A DNA stretch of 64,000 nucleotides from Fistularia commersonii (GCA_037954325.1 JBBMNZ010000019.1:14495001-14559000); one strand, 5' to 3'. Counted from the stretch's first letter, positions 1-11,904 are shown. Translations and numbers: made by a program. The notes: a model not told the origin generated them from the letters alone.

Positions 1-500
1 CAAATTTGGTTTCCAGAAAGTAGCCTCCCCCAGGGGAACCTTTTAGTGTTGCATTTTTACTTAAGCGCCACACTGGAAACCAAACCACAGAAGACGATGA
101 AGAAGGCAATGTGGAGGTGGAAGCTGCCACAACGATCATGGAATAATAACCATGAACCATGAACTGTTAGTTGTTTGCTAAGTCTGCACTCAGTTCGGTC
201 CAAAATGTTAATGTTCCTCCACAAGCCCTGGAAAACCATCTACAGGCCAGAAGAGCCTGGACCTCTTTGTTGCTCTGACTCTTGCAGCTTCTCTCCATTT
301 CACCCAAGAAAAATGGCCAATGCAAGAAGCATCTGCTCATGGGCGTGGCTTATGAGTTAGACAATCACCAAACACTTATGAGCTCCCATGAAACCGTAAA
401 GAGACCCTGCTTTGGAGCGGGAGCTAAGGTGGTTCTAGGAGCTGAAGGTCCGATTGCACAGAGAAACGGACTGCAAAAAGTTCCTGCAGTTCAGTCATGA
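1..500 (+). repeat. Family A dispersed repeat, copy 1 (cut by window edge)
   Basis: It shares blocks in the same order with 15150-15770, 20232-20765 and 58007-58540: tcc(a/t)g-ggggaac-ttttagt near the start, ccacactg-aaaccaaaccac, catggaggtggaagctg-like, catggaataataaccatg, cagccctgg/gcaaacc, and a tail with ggagctaaaatggttct. No transposase ORF is present. A non-autonomous DNA transposon is a guess. Confidence 0.7.
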
Positions 501-560
501 CATCTGTGTTAGGTACAAAGTACACGTCAAATTCTTACAACTTTGAGGATCACCTGCAGG

Positions 561-1033
561 GACACTTCGATGTTCAAGACAGGCTTTATGTCCCAGCGAC
601 CTCCCAATACCTCCTGCAGCCTTTGACATTCGTCTGTCAGATTCGGGAAAGGACCTGCTATTGAGCCTCGGAGGTCCCCATTCAAACAAGTCAGCGGCTC
701 TTGAAGATCAGAGAGGCCGTGCTGCTCATAGCTTCTCCTTTGAACTGACGACTTCGGTGTCTAAGGATGTGTGACGTTATGCCAAATTAGTTGACGCCGT
801 CACTTCTAATTGCGTCTTCACTCCAGTGCAAACCCACATCTGTCCGACCCCCCAGCGCTCCCCATTACCAACAATACATCCCGTGGGCTTGGTGCTAACG
901 CCGCTAACGCCGCTAACGCCGCGAACCCACAGTCATGCGTCCACCATCTCTGATCACACCTCTCTTGAAGCCGTCATCCTCCCATCACAGGGCCGCTCAA
1001 GGAGTCTCTCATCTCTTCATCCTTTGCCTCGCA
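561..1033. other. nlgn2 intron, no feature seen
   Basis: Unique-looking sequence with a short ccgctaacg triplication near 900-920. I see no exon-like open segment with splice sites. Confidence 0.4.
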
Positions 1034-1280
1034 AACACACACACACACACGCACACACACGCATAAAGAAATGTTGGTTGAAAAGAAAGCGAGAGATTAA
1101 AAGGAGCAAATTCACACAACCGTCGCTGTGTGTTTTGTGTGTGTGTATGTATTCGGGGAGATGTTGGGGAGATGTTGTGTGTTTCCATATCTGCAGGTGT
1201 CTTGATACATCCCTTGATTTTCACTCCGTCGTAGAAACAAATGTCACCGCGGATGTGTGTGTGTGTGTGTGTGTGTGTGT
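1034..1280. repeat. (CA)n and (GT)n microsatellites
   Basis: An interrupted (CA)n tract lies at about 1034-1061 and a (GT)n tract at about 1255-1280. Open reading frames across them are products of the repeat. Confidence 0.9.
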
Positions 1281-1566
1281 CTTCATTTCTGAGACCCCAT
1301 ACAGTTACTACTAATGTCCCATTCACCCATTGATCCTAACCCAGGCACACCCAGTCCCCTCATTGGCTGGCTCCTTGGCGTGGACAATTAGCAAAAGACT
1401 GTTGCTGGGGTGAATTTTGATTTTTCAAATGAATAATCTGACCCCAATTTGGCGATATTAACCGCACATTAATCACACTTTTATAATTGTCTGATGAATG
1501 GATAAATATAAGTAAATATACATCCGCTTTAACTTCAGAATCTTGCTTATTTCCCTGTTCGTTCAA

Positions 1567-2395
1567 AGCTAATGTTATGACTGCATGCTAATAAAAAGCT
1601 AACATTGGCAACCTGCATGCTCATATGAAGCTAATGTTCCTGACCCACCTGTTATTAAAATTTAATCTTACCTACCAGCACAGTTGTCCAAAGATAAGAT
1701 CACCAACCAACATGCACATAGAAAGCTAAGATTTCCAACCGAGGTGCTCAAACAAAGCTAAGATTAGTGACCAGTGTGCTTGTTATAAAGTTAACATTAG
1801 TGTCCTGCATGCTCACACAAAGCTTATGGTACAGATGTACTAATATTACCAACCTGCGTGCTTCTACAAAGCTAATATTACCGACATGCCTGCTGTACAA
1901 AGCTAATAGTACCAATCAGCTTACTCATACAATGTTAACATTAATGGCCCATGTGTTTATACAAAGCTAACGTTACCAACCTGCATGCTACTTTAAAGTT
2001 AACATTAGCATCCTGCATGTTCCTACAAAACAACCGTTACCAACCTGCATGCTCGTACAAAGGTAACATTAGCATCTTGCCCGCTTGTACAAAGCTAACG
2101 CCACCAACCTGTGGACTTATACAAAGTTAACATTATTACTGACGTGCATGCTCGTGCAAACCTAATATCATCAACCTGCGTGCTCAGTTAAAGATAATAT
2201 TAGCATCCTGCATACTCATATTAAACTACATTACCAACCTGCATGGTGGTACAAAATGAACATTAGCATCCTGTAAGTTGTTACAAGGCTAATATTACCA
2301 ACATGCATGCTTGTCCAAAGTCAAAATTAGTGTCCTGCGTTGTTCGTACAAAGCTAACATTACCGACCAGCTTGCCTGCTCCAAGTTAAGCGTCG
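1567..2395. repeat. 32-bp minisatellite with 64-bp higher-order unit
   Basis: About 26 degenerate copies of a ~32-bp unit lie inside the nlgn2 intron. From about 1935 onward two variants alternate: A reads roughly aaagctaacgttaccaacc and B reads aaagttaacattagcatcc, each followed by tgcatgctcgtac-like sequence. The real repeat there is therefore a 64-bp dimer. No coding potential is seen. Confidence 0.85.
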
Positions 2396-3371
2396 AGGTG
2401 CTAACAGCAGGTGGGGTGCGTTGGAGATTCTCAAACTCTTTCAGCTTAATGTGCAAAGTTTAGCATGTTTGTTGACACTTCCATCTGTAAGGTTTCTTAT
2501 TTTCAAATTTCCCTCCAGCAAGCATCGCTGTGCGTCTGTAATCTGCCCCCATGGAACTTGAGAAAACGTTCCATGTTGCAACTTAGAGGGTGATTAAAAT
2601 ATGAATTCCATTGTTTTTAGAACTGGTTATTTTTTTCTAAAAGTCCAAATCATATTTAGATGTCTATCTATAATATTGAATGTGGCTTTAACTTATATAT
2701 GCAACAAAACATCAGTCAGGCTCTTCCTTTTTTTTTTTTTTACTAAACGCAGGACTGAAAACCGCTTGCAGGGTGATTTTAACAGGCAAAGCATCTATTT
2801 CTAACCCGACGAGCAGAAATCAGTCACTGCAGTGTTATCATTGATTTTCCAGGCAGACCCTCTTTAGCTGCAAAGGAACCCCCAAAGGCTGGGCGCGTCC
2901 GTGTTAACCCTTTGCCCTCCCCTCCCCCCCGCTGCTGTCCGCCAAACCTCTGTCCGCTCTAATGCCTGCGCTTCACTGTCATCACCCCATCGTCACCACC
3001 ATCGTCTCCATCAACATCTAGACGTCGTCTGTCTGTCCCGCCTCTCCTCTCCTCCCAGGTAAGTGTCATGCTCTCGAGAGATGGTGAATCATGCCGGCAG
3101 GCCACCGCGGCCAGCACACCGGATCAATGGATTCAACGAATGGGCGGAAATGCAGGGGGAGGAGATGGCGTCTGGCATGTCACGCGGGGTTTCAGGGTGG
3201 CGGAAAAAGCAAAAACAGAAGGGAACAGGTGTGAGAAAATGACTTTGAGGGGAAAAAAAATACCCGATTCTTCCGTTCCTGTCTCCTGTCTGTAGGTGTA
3301 AAAGTTTCCAAGCTGCCTTTTAATATATAATTGATTTCCCAGGGAAAAGGAGAGATGAGGGAGCGGGAGCT

Positions 3372-3393
3372 GGGGGGGGGGGGGGGGGGGGGG
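3372..3393. repeat. Poly(G) run of 22
   Basis: An uninterrupted G22 on the + strand in the nlgn2 intron. Such a run can form G-quadruplex structures and is prone to sequencing length error. Confidence 0.9.
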
Positions 3394-3739
3394 TCCTGCA
3401 GCTCTGCTTAATAATTAACTGACCAATCTCTAGCCCGGGAGAAGAAAAAGCGGCGTGAGCAGAGGAGCGAGTGATGCAGCCAGGCCCTTAATAAGCCACT
3501 CGAGTGCATCCAGCGGCTTGGCGGGGAAGACAACCGGGAGTAGAAACGGAGGGGAAAATGGCCTCCTCCGACGTTTTCGGACGAGCGAGCCGCCGCAGGA
3601 GGAGCGATCGGACAGAGGAGGTTACAGGCAGAAGGTTATTTTTGGGTGAAATTGTGAGAATGTGCGGTCCCGTTAGCCCACCTCCAAGTCGTTGGAAGCG
3701 GGCAGAGAGGCCTCACAAAAGGCGGAGATGAAGATGCGG

Positions 3740-3940
3740 GGATTCCTCTATGGGAGTGAGGAGGATGGAAAGGATCAGAAGGGCAGCGTGGGTTAGATGT
3801 TCTGGAGATAAAGTCAAACTTAGATGGGTTGAGGGATGGTGAAGATCTGGGTAGAAGGATGCTGAGGTTGGAACTGTCAGGCAGGACGGGGAGGACCAGA
3901 GAATAAGGCAGATGATTGGCTTTGGCCTCATGAAGGGAGC
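3740..3940 (+). mobile_element. LINE reverse-transcriptase C-terminal relic, copy 1
   Basis: It shares the blocks ggagtgaggaggat, gagaggatcagaa-like, ttctggagataaagtca, gagggatggtgaagatctggg and aaggatgctgaggttggaa with 50400-50690, and with the reverse complement of 14080-14390. In the best-kept copies this region reads as LRWFGHVQRR/GRRMLMLEL, typical of the C-terminal end of a LINE ORF2. It is broken by stops and deletions. Confidence 0.65.
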
Positions 3941-4017
3941 AGCCCAGAGAAGAAGATTATTTTACTTGTGTTACAGTCTGTACTTTAATTCAGCATCTTC
4001 TCCGTCTGTCCCTTCAG

Positions 4018-4283
4018 GTCTGTTCCACAGGGCAATCGCTCAGAGTGGAACTGCCATCTCCAGCTGGTCCGTCAACTACCAGCCCCTCAAGTACACCAAG
4101 ATCCTGGCCCGAAAGGTGGGCTGCACCTACACAGAAACGGCCGACCTGGTGGACTGCCTGCGGCGCAAGAACTTCAGGGAGCTGGTGGACCAGGACATCC
4201 AGCCGGCGCGGTACCACATCGCCTTTGGCCCGGTGGTGGACGGAGACGTGGTGCCCGACGACCCGGAGATCCTGATGCAGCAG
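4018..4283 (+). CDS. nlgn2: nlgn2 exon, esterase-like domain
   Basis: The exon starts after a pyrimidine-rich acceptor (cccttcag) and ends at the donor caggtgagg. It begins with two bases of a split Gly codon. It encodes the segment GLFHRAIAQSGTA through DGDVVPDDPEILMQQ, including SSWSVNYQPLKY and DIQPARYHIAFGPVVDG, all conserved in vertebrate neuroligins. The preceding coding exon is not in the window. Confidence 0.95.
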
Positions 4284-5029
4284 GTGAGGAACCCTGCGTA
4301 AGGAGCCCAAAGGGCTTGTTTTTATTCGAAAGGAGCACGTGGAGAATATTCCTGAGGGAAGTCCTCCGGCATAATGCAGAAACATTTGCTCTTTGGCACC
4401 TTCGCACATGCATTTTACATCTGAGCAGGGAGGAAAACGCAAATATTTAAAAATATGTAACACAAGCGGTCGCGACCTCGCAAGGGTTCCGCTTCAGATG
4501 GCGGTCCGCAGACACCGCTAGCACATCACGGTCGAGAGCAAAGAGGGAAAGAACATATGGCGGAGAAGCAACCAACGGCGTGAAAGGAAACATTTCTGGA
4601 ACAGATTCATATTAAAATCCCAAAGGCGTTGATTGTAATCTTGTTGCTCGGCAACCGCACGACTAAGGCGTCACCAAATGCCGGTTGGTTGTCCGACAAT
4701 GCAGCAACGCAGCATGAGAAGGGATCGCTCGTTTTAGAGCAGGAGTGTCCAAACTTTTTGCAAAGAGGGCCATACTTGGTAAGGTGAAAATGTGTGAGGG
4801 CCGGCCATTCAGCCTGACATGTTTTGAACAAATAACATTAAATGCAAATGAACTATTTGATGACATTTATTCTTGCAAATGGCATACTTTTCATGTCTTA
4901 ACACAGAACACAAATCTAAAGTTTTTACCAAAATCACTCTGTCTATGGACTTTGGATATGCCTGCTTTAGAGGCATCTATCTATCTATCTATGTATCTAT
5001 GTATGTATGTATGTATGTATGTATGTATG

Positions 5030-5087
<58 letters not shown>

Positions 5088-8000
5088 CCATCCCATCACT
5101 CACCTACCCACCTATCCATTCATCCATCCATCCATCCATCTATAAGGAAATGAGTGTTGTGTTTCTTACACAAGTTGTACAAGTTGGTTTTATTTATTGT
5201 GGCTTTTTAGCAAAAGGAGATGAGAGATGATTCTTTCTGCATGGAAGTGTCTGGGGTTTATTAAAAACTAGGGAAATAGATTGATTTCTGATGAAGTTGT
5301 CGAGGTCCTTATTTCAAAGGGAAAAAAATCCTCTTTGAGGTGTGAGCAGCAGGAGTGTGTGTGGAGGAGATGTCGGACTGAATGTCTGACCTTGAGCGTG
5401 CTTTTCTACTCGTCGACCACCAGGGGGAGTTCCTGAACTACGACATCCTGATCGGGGTGAATCAGGGCGAGGGGCTGAAGTTCGTGGACGACAGTGAGGA
5501 CAGCGACGGCATCTCGGCCGCAGCGTTCGATTACACCATCTCGAACTTTGTTGACAACCTCTACGGATACCCCGAGGGTGAGACTGCTACAATCTCATCT
5601 CTTCCAGGTGGTTCTCACACAGGAGATGAAAGGATTACTGTCACCTTTGGTTGAACGCTTCTGCAGGGCGGCTGTTTACATTAATTCATTATCGACACTG
5701 CTTACTTGCACTCGTAGTTGCGGGGAGGGGGTGGGCCGGAGCCTATCCCAGCCGTTATTGGGTGAGAGACGGGGTTCGCCCTGGACCAATCACAGGGCCA
5801 CATACAACCATTCACCCTCTCATTCACATATCATATAAGGACATATGATTACTCACCCCATCACAGGTGATATAAATACATAAGACCTTTCAACCTGTCA
5901 TTCACATGTCAGGTAGAGGTATACAACATTCACTCGGTCATTCACACATCATGTAGAAACATGCAACCATTCATTCACTCATTCACACGTCATTTAGAGA
6001 CAATCACTCACTCATTCACATGGACACAGATATAGACATACAACCATTTACCCTCCCACTCACATGTCATATGAGAACATAAGATGCAACCATTACTCGC
6101 CATTTCACAAGTCATATAAATACATACAACAATTCACCCTCTCATTTACGTCATAGACATAAGACGGTTCATTCACTCATTCACACATCATATGGAGGCA
6201 TACAGCCATTCACCCTCTCACTCACCTGCCATATAAGGACATACAGCAATTGATTCTTTAATTCACACATCATATAAGGACATTTTCATACCATATATAC
6301 ATACAACCACGCCTTCGTGAGTTGATACATACGGCCATTCTCCCTCTCATTCACAAGTCAGATAGAGACATGCAACATTCACTTGCTCATTCAAATGTCA
6401 TATAGAGATATAAGACCATTTACTCTCATTCACAGAGCCTCGTATAGAGACCATACAGCCACACAATCACTCATTCATACATCACATAAAGACGTTCACG
6501 CACTCATTCACATGGCCACATATAGAGACATACAACCATTCACGCTCTCACTCACGTGATATATAAGGACAACCATTACTCGCCCCTTCACGAGTCGATA
6601 CATACAACCATTCGCAAGCATACAGTCACTCATTCACACGTCACATAGAGACAGTCACTCACTCACATGTCATATAGAAGTATACAACCATTCACCCTCT
6701 CATTCACATGTCAGATAGAGGCATGCAGCATTTACTCGCTCAAACTTCATGTAGAGAACGACCATTCACTCTATCATTCACAGAGCCTCATATAGGGACC
6801 TACATCAATTCACTCATTCATTCATCACATAGAGACTTTCACTCACACATTCACATGGCCACATATAGAGACATACAACCATTCACTCAGTCATTCAAGT
6901 GGTATATAGAGGCATGCGACCAAACAACCTGTCATTCACAATCTGGACAATTTAATGTCTCCAGTGAAACTCCTGCATGCATTTGGACCGTGGGAGGAAC
7001 CCAGAGAACCTGGGGGAACCCAACGCAGACACACAGAGAACATGGAGATACCACACAGAAAGGCCCCCCCCTGTGGGAATCTAACCAGGGACCCTCGTGC
7101 TGTGAAGCAGAAGTGCTAAACACTGCTCCACCGTTCTGCCCATTCTGTTAAGTGTAAAAAAAGATAGTGTCACTACCATTTTATTAAACAGAGACAGCGA
7201 CTATCATTACCTCCTGTCTCGCTTCCATTAAACACGGCGCGATGCAGGAATGACAACGAGATCAAATGTGAAGTGAATCATGCGACGCAGAGAGCTGCAG
7301 AGAGCGCCGGGCGAGGAGATTATCTTTCACCATAGTGAGTCTCCGCTTTGGCCTTTGGATGCTCCACGGGGACCGACACCGTCTCTCGTCACCCGCGAGT
7401 CAACCGCTTCCCCGTCGTGGTGGTCGTTGTTTCAAACGGCTCAGACTGCGAACGCCTCACAGCGGGTACACTGTGCCGACACATTGGGATAACAAAGTCA
7501 TGCTCACACTTCAGCGTCTGCTGCTCATTCAGCTTCGCTTGTTTGTTTTCACCGCCCTCTCTGCAAAGCATACAAGTCATTTTGGAGTCCTTGGACAACC
7601 ACTGACTCCGCCCATTCCAATAACTTTTTTTTCTCACATCTCAATCTTGGTGCCGTCTTTCTCCAGGGAAAGACATCCTGAGGGAGACCATCAAATTCAT
7701 GTACACGGACTGGGCTGACCGGGACAACGGCGACATGCGGAGGAAGACCTTGCTCGCCCTGTTCACAGACCACCAGTGGGTGGCACCAGCCGTGGCCACA
7801 GCCAAACTCCACGCCGAGTTCCAGTCGCCGGTTTATTTCTACACCTTCTACCACCACTGTCAGACGGACACACGGCCAGAGTGGGCAGATGCTGCTCACG
7901 GAGACGAGATACCATACGTGTTTGGGATGCCCATGATCGGTGCCACCGATCTGTTCCCTTGCAACTTCTCCAAGAACGACGTCATGCTGAGTGCTGTGGT

Positions 8001-9341
8001 GATGACCTACTGGACCAACTTTGCCAAAACTGGGTAGGACTTGATTTCTTAACCCCCCCTTGCAGGCCCATTGACCTTTTGAAGGACTACCAGGGGTGCT
8101 TTGTGAAACGGGAGAAAGTCATCTTGTAAGCAATACATTCTTTGTATGTTCCTTTCATAAAACTGTACTTTTAGCATACGTTTGAGGCAGCAGTTTTGAA
8201 GTGTCCAATGGGGAAAAAGTCAAAGAGGCCAGATTGAGATGGTTTGGACATGTACAAAGGAGGTACATTGTGAAGATCTCAGTAGAAGGCTTAAGAGTAT
8301 GGAACCAGAGACCAGAGAGGAGGTGGACAGATGCAGTAAAAGAGGGCAGAAAGTTACTTTGGTGTAAGGGAAGAGGATACAGAGTAGGGTTGGGGGAAGT
8401 TGGTTAGTTATGGCAATCCCAAACAAATAGAAGTCTTCTGGTGCTTTTAGCCTTTCACTCTACTTCCATTCCTGTGACTGAGATCACCTCTCTGTCTTCC
8501 TTCCAGGGACCCTAACCTACCCGTGCCTCAGGACACTAAATTCATTCACACAAAGCCCAACCGCTTCGAAGAAGTAATCTGGACCAAGTTTAACTCCAAG
8601 GACAAGCAGTATCTCCACATCGGCTTGAAACCTCGTGTCAGAGACAACTACAGGGCCAACAAGGTGGCCTTTTGGTTGGAACTAGTGCCCCATCTCCATA
8701 GTTTACACGACGGCCTCTTCCAGACCACCACCCGCTCACCGCCGGGCTCTGGCCCTGGTACCCACAGACCCTGGCCCAGGACGCCAGGCCCTCGCACCAC
8801 ACGTCACCCCTATCCTACCTTCCCTTCAGACCCCGAACCGGAGGGTTCGGAGCGCCCTCATCAGACCCTGTTCCCCGGAGACACTCGCGACTATTCCACC
8901 GAGCTGAGTGTGACGGTCGCGGTCGGAGCGTCGCTCCTCTTCCTCAACATCCTGGCTTTCGCTGCCCTTTACTACAAGCGTGACAAGAGGCACGAGATGC
9001 GGCGCCACCGGCTGTCTCCCCAGCGAGGTGGCCCTGCGAATGACCTGGCTCACAGCCAGGAGGAGGAGATCATGTCTCTGCAGATGAAGCACTCGGAGCA
9101 TGACGCTCACCACGACATGGAGCCCCTGCGGCCCCATGACATCCTGCGACCCGCCTGCCCACCCGACTATACTCTGGCGCTGCGCCGTGCCCCGGACGAC
9201 GTACCTCTGATGACGCCTAACACCATCACCATGATCCCCAGCACCATCACCAGCATGCAACCTCTCCACGCCTTTAACACTTTCCCCACCACCGGCCACA
9301 ACAACACCCTGCCACACCCCCACTCCACCACAAGGGTATAG
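4018..9341 (+). CDS. nlgn2: nlgn2, neuroligin-2 (3' part, four coding exons)
   Basis: Neuroligin-2 is a postsynaptic, single-pass adhesion protein of inhibitory synapses that binds presynaptic neurexins outside the cell and gephyrin inside. Coding exons are 4018-4283, 5424-5577, 7667-8033 and 8507-9341, with AG/GT borders and compatible phases, giving about 540 residues. They encode the second half of the inactive cholinesterase-like domain (from GLFHRAIAQSGTA), a Pro/Thr-rich stalk, a membrane segment (SVTVAVGASLLFLNILAFAA), a basic stop-transfer YYKRDKR, the gephyrin-binding motif PDYTLALRR, and the C-terminal PDZ ligand HSTTRV. ACPPDYTLALRRAPDDVPL and the GHNNTLPHPHSTTRV ending are neuroligin-2 hallmarks and separate it from neuroligins 1, 3 and 4. 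Usual length is about 830 aa, so roughly 300 N-terminal residues lie upstream of the window. The fish a/b paralogue cannot be decided from this sequence alone. Confidence 0.96.
4975..5144. repeat. (CTAT)n/(GTAT)n/(CATC)n tetranucleotide array
   Basis: A compound microsatellite in the intron between the first two nlgn2 exons seen here. It runs from ctat and gtat units into catc units. Confidence 0.95.
5424..5577 (+). CDS. nlgn2: nlgn2 exon, esterase-like domain
   Basis: It encodes GEFLNYDILIGVNQGEGLKF through SNFVDNLYGYPEG. The acceptor is ccaccag and the donor ggtgaga, and the exon ends one base into a Gly codon that the next exon completes. The acidic stretch VDDSEDSDG corresponds to the neuroligin-2 version of this loop. 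Confidence 0.95.
5670..7150 (+). repeat. Teleost dispersed repeat with expanded ~41-bp internal array
   Basis: The head (ggagcctatcccagc, gagacggggttcgccctgg, caatcacagggccacat) and tail (tttggaccgtgggagga, acccagagaacctgg, gaacatggagat) match a repeat common in teleost genomes. Between them, about 5795-6940, lie some 27 degenerate copies of a ~41-bp unit: attcactcattcacacat followed by catatagagacatacaacc. It fills most of the intron before the exon at 7667. Confidence 0.8.
7667..8033 (+). CDS. nlgn2: nlgn2 exon, esterase-like domain
   Basis: The acceptor is tttctccag and the donor gggtaggac. It encodes KDILRETIKFMYTDWADRDN through MTYWTNFAKTG, including FTDHQWVAPA, YFYTFYHHCQ and PYVFGMPMIGATDLFPCNFS. 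These are strongly conserved neuroligin blocks. It starts with two bases and ends with two bases of split Gly codons, matching both neighbours. Confidence 0.95.
8195..8410 (+). mobile_element. LINE reverse-transcriptase C-terminal relic, copy 2
   Basis: A short open stretch reads EARLRWFGHVQRR, then RPERRWTDAVKEG. This is the usual end of the ORF2 reverse transcriptase in several LINE clades. It sits in the last nlgn2 intron, same strand, ending about 100 bp before the acceptor at 8507. It is a truncated relic and not an exon. Confidence 0.7.
8507..9341 (+). CDS. nlgn2: nlgn2 last coding exon: stalk, membrane segment, cytoplasmic tail
   Basis: The acceptor is cttccttccag and the stop TAG is at 9339-9341. 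It encodes DPNLPVPQDTKFIHTKPNRF, the end of the esterase-like fold (HIGLKPRVRDNYRANKVAFW), a Pro/Thr/Arg-rich stalk that is probably O-glycosylated, the membrane segment near 8905-8970 and the tail. The tail holds the gephyrin-binding PDYTLALRR (about 9161-9187) and the PDZ ligand TTRV. The stretch PLMTPNTITMIPSTI resembles neuroligin-1/3 tails more than the proline-rich tail of mammalian neuroligin-2. Confidence 0.96.
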
Positions 9342-10777
9342 TAGGGACTTGGCCGAAACAGCGCCACCTATGGACCAGGAAACCTGGCTCTGCCAACGAT
9401 GGGGAACGAGGGCCTCTGGATGTAGGCCCTCTGTTGCTCTGTCACCGTCTCGTTTCTCAAAAACAACTCTGCCTCCTCCGTCATGTGCTGTCAGACTCTC
9501 GCAGCTCCTCTCCACGGGCGGTGCGTGGAGAAGCCACTTAACTGCAGGGCAGCAGATGACCCGTTTCTGGGGTGGCGGGGAGTTGATCGTTCAAAACTAC
9601 TGTTTTCAAAGAAGGTCTGTTTCCAGATCCAAAGCCCCCCGCTGCCATTTGGCCGACGGGACGAACGCTCATTCACAGTTTTCCCTTCTTTGTGTTTCCT
9701 TTGGAGTCATCTCTTTTTCCCTCCTGCTCGTTTCATCTGCGCATCATTCTCTTTTCTACATCGGCATCTTATACTTGCTTTTGTCACCCAATCCCCGCGG
9801 TACTCCTTTTGCTCCTCCTCGGTTTCTAAATTACTGAGCCACCGGAGGGGACGCCGGGGTCCATGCATAGCGAGCGCACAGCCATGGAAAATGTGGATAT
9901 GTGACACCGTACCGCCATCTGACCAGCATTCTTGGTGCCAATTGTATACTCGTGATTGCTTTCTCATCCAGGAGGACACTCACCAAGAGAGAATTTTAGT
10001 TTGTTCCTATTTACTGTCAACTAACAGATGCTGTGTGTGCTCATGACAAAGTGCCAAACTGGCCCTCGATTGTGTTTTATTCATCTCTTTTTATTTTGTT
10101 TTTTAAAGCATTTGTTTAATTGTTGTTTTGTGGATATTTTTTGGCTGAAAATATAGATATAGAGAAATGATATTCTATATGATTATATATAAATGTGTAC
10201 AAAGGAGAAAGTATATAAAAGGGTTTTTTTTCAGCGGGGATCTATGCATGAATTATTTTTAAAGACAACGACGGGGGGGAAAGGACACTGTCCACGTCGA
10301 TGCACGTTTCCCCGAACCTGCCCGCGTGTCGGCTCTTGTTCCTGCCGGGGACGCCCGACAAACCCGTGACCCTCCCACGACTCTCGATTCCCAAAACAAG
10401 ACAATAATAACAGTAATAATCGCCACGAAGAAACAAAGATCTCACAGACAAAGCAACGCCTGTGGATGTCATTCTGCTCTTTCCCTTGCGACGTTATTAA
10501 GGGGGATTTCTCCAGCCCGCTGATGCAACCGGCGGCAAGCCCATCCTTCGACAGTAGCTTCTTTTTTCTTTCCCTCTACGCGGAGATGATAGTTTTTTAG
10601 CAAACGTGAGTTTCGGGATTTGCCGTTGGAGCTCAGAATTATTTTTCTATCTTGTTGAAGGCGCCGGACGAAGGAGGGAACAGAAGGCTTCTGCTCTTTT
10701 TGCATACACTTTCCCAAATACTGTCAGCACCCCTATTTCCAGCACATGCATATTCTGATTATTAGGATTGATGTGGA

Positions 10778-10781
<4 letters not shown>

Positions 10782-10823
<42 letters not shown>

Positions 10824-10831
10824 TGGGTGTG

Positions 10832-10862
<31 letters not shown>

Positions 10863-10870
10863 GAGAAAGA
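10782..10870. repeat. (GT)n/(GA)n microsatellite
   Basis: About 62 bases of GT with a few GG interruptions, passing into a GA tract. It lies in the presumed nlgn2 3' UTR. Confidence 0.9.
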
Positions 10871-11904
10871 GTGCGATCAGAACTGCTGTACATGGGCATA
10901 GGTGTGCTGTGAAATCACCTTCTCGGTAAAAACCATATCATCTGAAATGACCACCCTCCAGCAGCTACTTGCCCAAACTCGCCCATGTTACCCCCTGGCC
11001 CCCGCCCCGGTACCGACCCCCAGCCACACCGAAATCAGCCATGAACGCAAAAACGAATCGATCCCCCACCCCCCCGGCGCTATTTCAGACCTCAGTTCAG
11101 CACCGCTAATCGTCCTCACGTTCAAGGCAAAGTCGACCGTGACAGTGACTTTTCACAAGCTTGTTAGTTGTAAATTAAATCCCAAGCACATGGAGGGCAT
11201 ATCTTGGCGGAAGGTGAGAAGGGGATTCACCAGGGTCCCCTCAACAGGGTAATAGAAACTTCTTTGTGGTCCTGCCTCTTCTCTTTCAAATGACAACACG
11301 CAGGTCCGCAGCCCCTATTAGTATGTGAACTGAATCGATGTGCTGTTCTTGGAGCCCGCGGGGACACAAGGTAGCTTACACCTAGTGACGGGAGAAGTTA
11401 GTCCACTGGTGCTGTTGTTGCTTGTGCGCTAGTGTTAGCCTGTTTGTTTTCTATTTTATTACCAGCCAGGAGGGGCAGTGGCGACGGCGGAGGCGGTCAG
11501 GGGTGGGGTGGGGGGGGTTTGGGTTTTGGATAGCTGGAAGCAAACTGCTTTCACCGTGGGAGATTTTTTTGTATGGAAACGTGCACAATGTACAACCCAG
11601 AACAGCTGATGTACGACGGGCGGATTGATTCTGTGTAGGATGGATGGGACGCTGGCAAAGACTCACAGCCTTAACTGTAGGAATAAGATGGGAAGGAGAC
11701 GGAGTTGGAGCTGCTCACAAGCAAAGACGAGGACGTCGGAAGGCACGGCCGTCCGGGAGTTCACCAGGAGTGTGCTTTTATTATCTGTTTTCACAGAGAA
11801 ACTGTCTGATCAGATCAGCGCAAACACCTTTTTGTACTCCTGTGGATTTAGAAGTCGCCGCGAGGTAAACTGGAACAACCTCGAGAACCTGTCCTGTCTA
11901 TTCT

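Noticed and set aside
3455..3731. GC-rich open frames upstream of the nlgn2 exon at 4018
   Set aside because: The sequence does not resemble any neuroligin segment and lacks convincing splice borders.
5795..6940. Spaced direct repeats resembling a CRISPR array
   Set aside because: The units are degenerate and contiguous without unique spacers, and the genome is a vertebrate. It is a minisatellite.
8826..9515. 229-codon minus-strand frame
   Set aside because: It is antisense to the nlgn2 last exon and reflects that exon's codon composition.
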